Shown here: in pieces, positions 58,592-64,000 of the stretch
How the letters are laid out: every line of letters begins with the position of its first letter
Position numbering within the stretch: the stretch's first letter is position 1
NCBI RefSeq assembly: GCF_004348335.1
Contig: NZ_SMJW01000009.1
Coordinates: 1 to 64,000 of the forward strand
Length of the DNA: 64,000 nt
Reading direction: 5' to 3'
From: Actinomadura bangladeshensis
GTDB taxonomy: Bacteria > Actinomycetota > Actinomycetes > Streptosporangiales > Streptosporangiaceae
Notes under the pieces: generated by a model
The model's input: only the letters and a program-made list of their open reading frames with translations
What the model was told of the DNA's origin: nothing
Databases searched by the model: none
Position numbers and translations under genes: made by a program

Positions 58592-59278
58592 TCAGAACCA
58601 TCGCGGACGTCCCTCCTCGGGGTTGAACGCCGCCAGGGCGATCAGGCCGGACAGCAGCACGGGCCCCAGCGCGAGGCTGAACAGCACGTCGGTCAGCCAG
58701 TGGAAGTCCGCCGCCGTGAGCGCCGCCGCCGCGACACAGCCGGTCACCAGGGCGATGTCGCGGCGGCGTCGCGAGGGAAGCCGCCGGCCGACGGCCGGGA
58801 ACGCGGCCACCAGCAGTTCGAGGACGACCCAGATGAGCACGAACGCGTTGAGGGTGTGGCCCGACGGGTAGGCGGTCCCCTGGGTGAACAGCACATCGGC
58901 ATTGCCGTAGGGAAAGGTCCGCGGGATCGCCGCCTTGAGGCCGACCTGCAGCAGCGACAGGCCCATCACGATCACCGCGCTCATCAGCACGGGGTGGAGC
59001 GAGCGCTCCCGGGCCCCGGCGATGACGGCCAGCACGCCGATGACCACGGCCAGGTCGCCGCGCTGGCCGAGCTTCGTCACCACCGTGGCGGCGGTCAGCC
59101 ATCCGCCCCGCACATGGGTGTCGGCGAACTCGTGGACGGTCCAGTCGAGACGCCTGAGCGGGCCGTCGAGCAGCACGTCGACCGTGACCAGCACCATGAC
59201 CGCGAACAGCAGCGCGTACCAGCCCCACGAACCCCACCGCACCCATGCCGGTGGTCCCGGCCGTGCCCGTTCGCCCAT
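58592..59278 (-). CDS. PAP2-family phosphatase
   Basis: 228 residues, about six hydrophobic helices. The three phosphatase motifs are KAAIPRTFP, YPSGHT (catalytic His) and FHWLTDVLFSL. Such enzymes dephosphorylate lipid phosphates, often undecaprenyl pyrophosphate or phosphatidic acid, at the outer membrane face. The end NPEEGRPRWF is polar. It lies one base after the alcohol dehydrogenase stop and is probably co-transcribed with it. Confidence 0.88.
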   Translation of the reverse strand: MGERARPGPPAWVRWGSWGWYALLFAVMVLVTVDVLLDGPLRRLDWTVHEFADTHVRGGWLTAATVVTKLGQRGDLAVVIGVLAVIAGARERSLHPVLMSAVIVMGLSLLQVGLKAAIPRTFPYGNADVLFTQGTAYPSGHTLNAFVLIWVVLELLVAAFPAVGRRLPSRRRRDIALVTGCVAAAALTAADFHWLTDVLFSLALGPVLLSGLIALAAFNPEEGRPRWF

Positions 59279-59279
59279 G

Positions 59280-60302
59280 TCAGGGGACGAGGATGGCGCG
59301 CCCCCGGACCCGTCCGGCGTCCAGATCGTCGATCGCGGACTGGAAGTCGTCCAGCGCGTACGTCCGCGTGTGCAGCGTGACCGCGCCGCGGGCCGCGAGC
59401 GCCATCAGGTCGCACAGGTCGTTGTAGGACCCGACGAGGTTCCCGATGATGTTGATCTCAGCGGAGATGACGTCGATCGTGGGGACGTCGATGTTCTCGC
59501 CGTAGCCGACGACGTGGTAGTCGCCCGCCTCCCGCAGCATCCGCAGCCCTTCCGCGGTCGAGCCGCCCTCGCCGACGAAGTCGATGACGACCTGCGCGCC
59601 GCCGCCCGTCAGGTCGAGCACCCGCTCGACGTGCTCCCCGTCCGCGACGACGCCGTGGTCGGCGCCCGTCTCGGACGCCAGTTCCACCGCCTCCGCCTTG
59701 CGGTCGACCACGATCAGCTCCGCCGGGCTGATCGCCTTCAGCACCTGCACCCCGATGTGCCCGAGGCCCCCGGCCCCGATGACCACGCACCGGTCCCGCG
59801 GGGTCAGCCGCCGCGCCGCCTTCGCCGCCGCGTGGTAGGCGGTGAGGCCCGCGTCGGCGAACGCGGCCACGTCCGCCGGCTCCAGCGACCCGTCCAGCTT
59901 CACCACGCTCCGCGCGGACGTCTTCAGGTAGTCCGCGTACCCGCCGTCGGAGTCGATGCCGGGGAACGCGCTGTTCTCGCAGTGCACGTCGTCCCCCGAC
60001 CGGCAGGCCCGGCACAGCCCGCACGTGACCAGCGGATGCAGGATCACCTTGTCGCCCTCGGCGACGCCGGTCACCGCCGGCCCGACGGCGTGCACCCACC
60101 CGGCGTTCTCGTGCCCGATCGTGTACGGCAGACCGACCCCGGACTTCTCGGCCCACTGCCCCTCCAGGATGTGCAGGTCCGTCCGGCACACCCCCGCCCC
60201 GCCGATCCTCACCACGACGTCGAGGGGGCTGTCCGCCTCCGGGACCGGCACCTCCGCCATCCGCAGATCCTCGCCGTACCCGGTCACCTGCACAGCCCGC
60301 AT
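59280..60302 (-). CDS. Zinc-dependent alcohol dehydrogenase
   Basis: 340 residues, MDR superfamily. Catalytic zinc ligands are in GVCRTDLHI and GHENAG, the structural zinc site is the four-cysteine lobe CGLCRACRSGDDVHC, and the Rossmann motif is VIGAGGLGHIGVQVL. It oxidises primary or secondary alcohols with NAD. The ATG at 60302 has GGAG upstream. It is divergent from the second methyltransferase copy. Confidence 0.92.
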   Translation of the reverse strand: MRAVQVTGYGEDLRMAEVPVPEADSPLDVVVRIGGAGVCRTDLHILEGQWAEKSGVGLPYTIGHENAGWVHAVGPAVTGVAEGDKVILHPLVTCGLCRACRSGDDVHCENSAFPGIDSDGGYADYLKTSARSVVKLDGSLEPADVAAFADAGLTAYHAAAKAARRLTPRDRCVVIGAGGLGHIGVQVLKAISPAELIVVDRKAEAVELASETGADHGVVADGEHVERVLDLTGGGAQVVIDFVGEGGSTAEGLRMLREAGDYHVVGYGENIDVPTIDVISAEINIIGNLVGSYNDLCDLMALAARGAVTLHTRTYALDDFQSAIDDLDAGRVRGRAILVP

Positions 60303-60414
60303 TGCATGCTCCTCGTGGACGCGTGTCCGTCCACGGCCCCATACCCAGGAACGGCTGGCCTGTTCGGGACGCAGGGGTTCCGGCGGGCCTGACCGATGGT
60401 CAGAATCGGTGTCC

Positions 60415-61230
60415 ATGAGCGATCAAGACAAGCACGGCGAGGCGCTGGGCCGGATCGACACGACCGTCCCGCATTCGGCGAGGATCTGGAACTACTGGCT
60501 GGGCGGCAAGGACAACTACCCCGTCGACCGCGCCGCCGGCGAGCAGTTCCGGGAGACGTTCCCCGGAGTGATCGAGGTGGCGCGCGCGTCCCGCCTGTTC
60601 CTCACCCGGTCCGTGCGGTACCTGGCCGGCGAGGCGGGCGTCCGCCAGTTCCTCGACGTCGGGACGGGCCTCCCCACCGTCGACAACACCCACGAGGTCG
60701 CGCAGCGCGTGGCGCCCGACGCCCGCGTCGTCTACGTCGACAACGACCCGCTGGTCCTCGTCCACGCGCGGGCACTGCTCACCGGCACGCCGCAGGGCGT
60801 GACCGACTACGTCGACGCCGACCTCCACGACCCGGGCCACATCCTGGACATCGCCGCCAAGACCCTCGACTTCAGCCGTCCCGTCGCGCTGATCCTAAGC
60901 GGCATCATGGGCCACGTCCCGGACGGCGACGAGGCCCGGTCGATCGTCCGGTCGCTGCTGGAGCCGCTCCCGCCGGGCAGCCACCTGTCGCTGAACGACG
61001 GCACGAGCGTGGTCGCCGGCGAGGCCGCCGAAAACGCCCAGCAGGACTACAACGAGGGCGGCGCGGCCGCGTACACGCTGCGCTCCCCGGAGGAGATCGG
61101 CCGCTTCTTCGACGGCCTGGAACTGGTCGAGCCGGGCCTGGTCTCCTGCCCGCTGTGGCGCCCCGAGTCGGACGCCTTCGGCACCCCCGAGCCGGTGGAC
61201 GCCTTCGGCGCCGTGGGCCGCAAACCCTGA
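60415..61230 (+). CDS. DUF574-family SAM-dependent methyltransferase, copy 2
   Basis: 271 residues. Same motifs as the copy at 57450-58244: PHSARIWNYWLGGKDNYPVD, FLDVGTGLPTVDNTHEVAQ, VYVDNDPLVLVHARALL. It differs mostly in the C-terminal third (GSHLSLNDGTSVVAGEAAEN against SHLVISHTCDATTGELDGEA), which suggests a different substrate rather than a recent duplication. The substrate is unknown. It ends in a strong hairpin. Confidence 0.9.
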   Translation: MSDQDKHGEALGRIDTTVPHSARIWNYWLGGKDNYPVDRAAGEQFRETFPGVIEVARASRLFLTRSVRYLAGEAGVRQFLDVGTGLPTVDNTHEVAQRVAPDARVVYVDNDPLVLVHARALLTGTPQGVTDYVDADLHDPGHILDIAAKTLDFSRPVALILSGIMGHVPDGDEARSIVRSLLEPLPPGSHLSLNDGTSVVAGEAAENAQQDYNEGGAAAYTLRSPEEIGRFFDGLELVEPGLVSCPLWRPESDAFGTPEPVDAFGAVGRKP

Positions 61231-61240
61231 AAAATGGAAG

Positions 61241-61264
61241 AACCGCGGATGAGGATCCGCGGTT
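61241..61264. terminator. Terminator between the methyltransferase and tRNA genes
   Basis: AACCGCGGAT and ATCCGCGGTT pair perfectly over 10 bases with a GAGG loop. It lies between the convergent methyltransferase and tRNA-Glu genes and can serve both. Confidence 0.85.
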
Positions 61265-61271
61265 CGACAGG

Positions 61272-61344
61272 TACCCCCGAGCGGATTCGAACCGCCGTTA
61301 CCGCCTTGAGAGGGCGGCGTCCTAGGCCACTAGACGACGGGGGC
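61272..61344 (-). tRNA. tRNA-Glu(CTC), copy 1
   Basis: 73 nt. The acceptor is GCCCCCG, the anticodon arm CCGCC-CTCTCAA-GGCGG (anticodon CTC), and the T-arm GGCGGTTCGAATCCGCT. Position 1 pairs as G-T at the end of the acceptor. CCA is not encoded in full. It is identical to the copy at 61700-61772. Confidence 0.95.
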
Positions 61345-61699
61345 CGGACACCCGAAGCGATCTTCCGCCCGGGCCTGGCCCAGCCTACCGGCCGCCCCCC
61401 CCCGCCTCGACCACATTTCCTCCACCCCGACCACCGCGTAAATCACACCGGTGGCCGACGCACGCTGGGGCACGCACCTGGTGCGAGAGGAAAGGCGCCG
61501 ACGCGAAGAGAATCACGCTTGATCAATACTGGTGGACGTTACTTGGACGTCGCAGAAAAAGATCCCGCGGGGCGAACCTCAGCCACCGTGAGGGCGAAGC
61601 CCGTACAGCCGGGGGGGTTCCAGGGGGTCGCCCCCTGGGGGAACACTGCGGGCCTCGGCGAAATCGAGCGAAGCTCGATGAGCACGATGGCCCGCCACG
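61345..61699. other. Spacer between the two tRNA-Glu genes
   Basis: 355 bases with no gene seen. It contains an 8-bp hairpin (61617-61644) and a short C-run (CCGCCCCCCCCC) near 61390. It is clearly less GC-rich around 61430-61560 than the flanking genes. Confidence 0.6.
61617..61644. repeat. G-run/C-run hairpin element
   Basis: CCAGGGGG and CCCCCTGG (61620-61627, 61631-61638) pair around TCG, with outer GTT and AAC. Hairpins of the form ccagggggtcgccccctgg are dispersed in several GC-rich actinobacterial genomes. A shorter relative is at 30527-30546. Confidence 0.55.
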
Positions 61700-61772
61700 T
61701 ACCCCCGAGCGGATTCGAACCGCCGTTACCGCCTTGAGAGGGCGGCGTCCTAGGCCACTAGACGACGGGGGC
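61700..61772 (-). tRNA. tRNA-Glu(CTC), copy 2
   Basis: 73 nt, identical to the copy at 61272-61344, including the anticodon loop CTCTCAA. It lies 25 bases downstream of tRNA-Gln in the same transcript direction. Confidence 0.96.
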
Positions 61773-61797
61773 GTGTGTCCGCGTACTGCGGACGCAG

Positions 61798-61869
61798 CTG
61801 GGGTACCAGGACTCGAACCTAGACTAAGTGAACCAGAATCACTCGTGCTGCCGATTACACCATACCCCA
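61798..61869 (-). tRNA. tRNA-Gln(CTG)
   Basis: 72 nt. The acceptor TGGGGTA pairs with TACCCCA, discriminator G, anticodon loop TTCTGGT (anticodon CTG), and T-arm with GGTTCGAGTCC. It is the first of the tRNA-Gln-Glu-Glu series on the minus strand. Confidence 0.96.
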
Positions 61870-61971
61870 GTGAGGTACGCGCTTCCGTGCCGTTTCCGAC
61901 CCGGTCGCTCGCGCCTCGATGAGAATACAGGACCTTGGGACAACGGCCAAAACGATTGCCCGGGACGGCGG

Positions 61972-62610
61972 TCAGCGCGTGGAGTCGGGCGGGCCGATGT
62001 GGGTCCGGCCCCACTCGACGAGCGGGCGCAGGCGCCGCCAGGACGTCCGCACCCGGCCGATGACCTCGCCCGGGTCCGCCATCCACGGGTCGGCCGGCCA
62101 GCCGGTGCGGGCGTAGAGCGAGCGGTATCGCAGGAGCTCCAGGCGCGGATGGTCGGGGGCCGTGCCGCGCGGACGGGTCTTGAGCCGGTCGCCGGCGATC
62201 TCCATGCCCGCCGAGCGGAGGTCGTCCACGATCGCCTGGAGTTCGCCGCCGTGGGCGTCGGACCCGGCGGCCTCGCGGTAGCGGCGGAGCTGCTCGGGGG
62301 TCGGCGCGTACATGCCGCCCGCGACCATGAGGCCGTCCGCGTCGACCTGGAGGTAGAAGCCCTCGCCGGTGTGGCCGCCCTGATGGGTCTTGTAGGGCGA
62401 CTTGTCCTTGCTGAAGCGGACGTCACGGTACGGGCGGAAGAGCTTGACCGCGCCGAACTCGTCTTCGAGTTCGGCGCACAGCTCGGTCATGGGGTCGCGT
62501 ACATGGCGTTCGTAGGTCTCCTTGTGGGACGTCCAGTAGGACTTGCTGTTGTCGCCCAGCAGGCCCTCGTAGAACGCGAACGCCTCTTCGGTGAAGCCGC
62601 CGAACGCCAT
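61972..62610 (-). CDS. DUF2461 family protein
   Basis: 212 residues. Family motifs FYEGLLGDNSKSYWTSHKE, FRPYRDVRFSKDKSPYKTHQ and GFYLQVDADGLMVAGGMY are all present. The protein is soluble and its function is unknown. It lies 3 bases after the FAH-family gene stop on the same strand and is probably co-transcribed with it. Confidence 0.9.
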   Translation of the reverse strand: MAFGGFTEEAFAFYEGLLGDNSKSYWTSHKETYERHVRDPMTELCAELEDEFGAVKLFRPYRDVRFSKDKSPYKTHQGGHTGEGFYLQVDADGLMVAGGMYAPTPEQLRRYREAAGSDAHGGELQAIVDDLRSAGMEIAGDRLKTRPRGTAPDHPRLELLRYRSLYARTGWPADPWMADPGEVIGRVRTSWRRLRPLVEWGRTHIGPPDSTR

Positions 62611-62613
62611 GGC

Positions 62614-63381
62614 TCAGTCCCTGGCGATGACGCGGTTGGTGAGGCTGCCGATGCCCTCGATGGCGACGGTCACCTCGTCCCCGACCTGCAGCGGGCCGAC
62701 GCCGGCGGGGGTGCCGGTGAGGATGACGTCGCCGGGCAGCAGTGTCATGACCTGGCTGACGTACTCGACGAGGGCCGGGATGCCGTGCAGCAGCAGGGAC
62801 GTGCGGGCGTCCTGGCGGACGTCCCCGTTGACCGTCGTGGAGATGGCGAGGTCGGCGGGGTCGACCTCGGTCTCGATCCAGGGGCCGATGGGGCAGAAGG
62901 TGTCGAAGCCCTTGGCCCGCGTCCACTGCCCGTCCTTCTTCTGCAGGTCGCGGGCGGTGACGTCGTTGGCGCAGGTGTAGCCGAGGATGACGTCGGCGGC
63001 GCGGGACGCGGGCACCTCGCGGCACATCCGGCCGATGACGACGGCGAGCTCGCCCTCGTGGTCGACGCGCTCGGACAGCTTCTCCGGGTAGGCGATGGCC
63101 TCGCCGGGGCCGATCACGGCGGTGGACGGCTTGGAGAAGATCACCGGTTCGGCGGGCGGCGCGTCCCCGCCCATCTCGCGGACGTGGTCGGCGTAGTTCT
63201 TCCCGATCGCGATGATCTTGCTGGGCAGGATCGGCGCGAGCAGCCGGACGTCGGCGAGCGGGAACCGCTGCCCGGTGAAGGTCAGCTCACCGAACGGGTG
63301 GGCCGCGATGGCGGCGACGGTGTTCTCCTCCACCACACCGAAGGACATGCCGTCGTCGGTGGAGAACCTGGCGATACGCAT
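62614..63381 (-). CDS. Fumarylacetoacetate hydrolase-family protein
   Basis: 255 residues. The catalytic metal-binding Glu/Asp residues lie in IGKNYADHVREMG, VDHEGELAVVIG and GYTCANDVTARDLQ. Family members hydrolyse or decarboxylate beta-diketones and oxo-acids; the substrate is unclear. In Streptomyces an equivalent gene sits upstream of gltX near these tRNAs (from memory). Confidence 0.92.
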   Translation of the reverse strand: MRIARFSTDDGMSFGVVEENTVAAIAAHPFGELTFTGQRFPLADVRLLAPILPSKIIAIGKNYADHVREMGGDAPPAEPVIFSKPSTAVIGPGEAIAYPEKLSERVDHEGELAVVIGRMCREVPASRAADVILGYTCANDVTARDLQKKDGQWTRAKGFDTFCPIGPWIETEVDPADLAISTTVNGDVRQDARTSLLLHGIPALVEYVSQVMTLLPGDVILTGTPAGVGPLQVGDEVTVAIEGIGSLTNRVIARD

Positions 63382-63403
63382 GGTCGAAAGCCTAGTACTC
63401 CGG

Positions 63404-64000
63404 TCAGAACCCGCATGTCCTGCCGTTGAGCTCGCAGCCCTTCGGGGTGGACGCGGGGCCCGCCGCGCCGAACTGGACGTCCCAGGTGCCGCCGGGCGGG
63501 ATCGCGGGGACGCCGTCGAGGTTCCTGATCTCGACCTTCTCGCCGCCGTGGACGAGCCGCGCGCCCCAGATGTTCTTCACGTCGGCGCCCGGGGCCCGGA
63601 ACGTCAGCTTCCACGTCTTCATGGGCCGGTCGGTGCGGTTGGTGATGACCATCCTGCCTTCGAAGTACCCCTCGTCCCGCTGGACGAGCTGGTACGTGAT
63701 CCCCTCGCCCTCGACGAGCGGGCCGATCGGGGCGGTGGTCGCCGGCGGCGGTGTGCCGGGCCGCCCTGCCGGCGGCTGCCCGGCCGCGGGCGGCGCGGCG
63801 GGGGCCTCGACCGGCGGGGACGCTCCCGGCCCCGCGGGCGCCGGCCCGTCCGTCGGCCCGCCGGCCTCCACCGGGGTGGACGCGGCCGGTGACGGCGGCG
63901 CCGCGGCCTTCCCGCCGCCGTCCGAGCCGCCCCTGGTGAGCAGCAGCACCACGACCGCCGCGGCGGCGAGGACGACGACCGCGGCGATCACCGCGACCAG
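63404..64000 (-). CDS. Second membrane-anchored CBM2-like protein, 5' end outside window
   Basis: At least 198 residues and open at the window edge. The visible part starts in a membrane helix (VIAAVVVLAAAAVVVLLL), continues through a Pro/Ala/Gly linker (about 60 residues) and ends in a beta-rich domain with CBM2-like marks: GRMVITNRTDRPMKTWKLTF, then AIPPGGTWDVQFGAAG, then a C-terminal ELNGRTCGF with two cysteines (GCELNGRTC). The plan matches the protein at 20725-21603, and that one has a long cytoplasmic N-terminus, so this gene probably continues beyond 64000. Confidence 0.8.
   Translation of the reverse strand: MVAVIAAVVVLAAAAVVVLLLTRGGSDGGGKAAAPPSPAASTPVEAGGPTDGPAPAGPGASPPVEAPAAPPAAGQPPAGRPGTPPPATTAPIGPLVEGEGITYQLVQRDEGYFEGRMVITNRTDRPMKTWKLTFRAPGADVKNIWGARLVHGGEKVEIRNLDGVPAIPPGGTWDVQFGAAGPASTPKGCELNGRTCGF

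Overview
This is a high-GC actinobacterial chromosome segment. The core gene order (glnD-glnB-amtB-ftsY-smc-acyP-mutM-rnc-rpmF-DUF177-coaD-rsmD-recG-DAK-rpmB-thiD-thiL-Lrp-ddl-gpsA-plsC-cofC-hup-leuD-leuC-ndgR, then tRNA-Gln/Glu and a FAH-family gene) is the one I know from Streptomyces and its relatives. Protein divergence and the inserted genes suggest Thermomonosporaceae/Streptosporangiales (Actinomadura-like). The genus is an inference.

Region by region: 1-3.7 kb is the nitrogen-sensing operon amtB-glnB-glnD, with a GlnR-like box upstream. 3.7-9.6 kb holds ftsY, smc and a small coiled-coil protein. 9.8-19.8 kb carries repair, RNA, ribosome and CoA genes (acyP, mutM, rnc, rpmF, coaD, rsmD, recG, DhaL-like kinase, rpmB), with an unexpected class B penicillin-binding protein between rsmD and coaD. 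19.8-23.5 kb has thiD, a membrane-anchored CBM2-like protein, thiL, a stand-alone Lrp/AsnC ligand-binding protein and a DUF3515 lipoprotein.

23.5-31.8 kb is a clear insertion that separates the DUF3515 gene from ddl. It contains two divergent operons: tetR-cyp123-SDR-cyp51-ferredoxin-NTF2 on the minus strand, and aldehyde dehydrogenase-SDR-beta-hydroxyacid dehydrogenase-CMD on the plus strand. This matches the cyp51 locus of Mycobacterium tuberculosis gene for gene (Rv0762c-Rv0771, from memory). Both operons begin inside copies of the same palindrome, apparently as leaderless or nearly leaderless messages. A beta-propeller lipoprotein follows. 33.6-41.5 kb returns to core genes (ddl, gpsA, plsC, cofC, hup, leuD, leuC, ndgR).

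41.5-61.2 kb is a second accessory block between ndgR and the tRNA-Gln/Glu genes. It holds a broken GH3 beta-glucosidase, a MerR regulator, two DUF202 membrane proteins, a dehydrogenase-RidA fusion, a LysR regulator, a SAM hydrolase, a Nudix protein and a stripped complex I (nuoA, a degenerate NuoB-NuoD-like fusion, nuoH, J, K, L, M, N, with no C, E, F, G or I). After that come an EspR-like regulator, a PH-like membrane protein, two paralogous DUF574 methyltransferases, a PAP2 phosphatase and a zinc alcohol dehydrogenase. 61.2-64 kb has two identical tRNA-Glu genes, tRNA-Gln, DUF2461, a FAH-family hydrolase and the edge of a second membrane-anchored CBM2-like protein. No insertion sequence, prophage or CRISPR array was seen.
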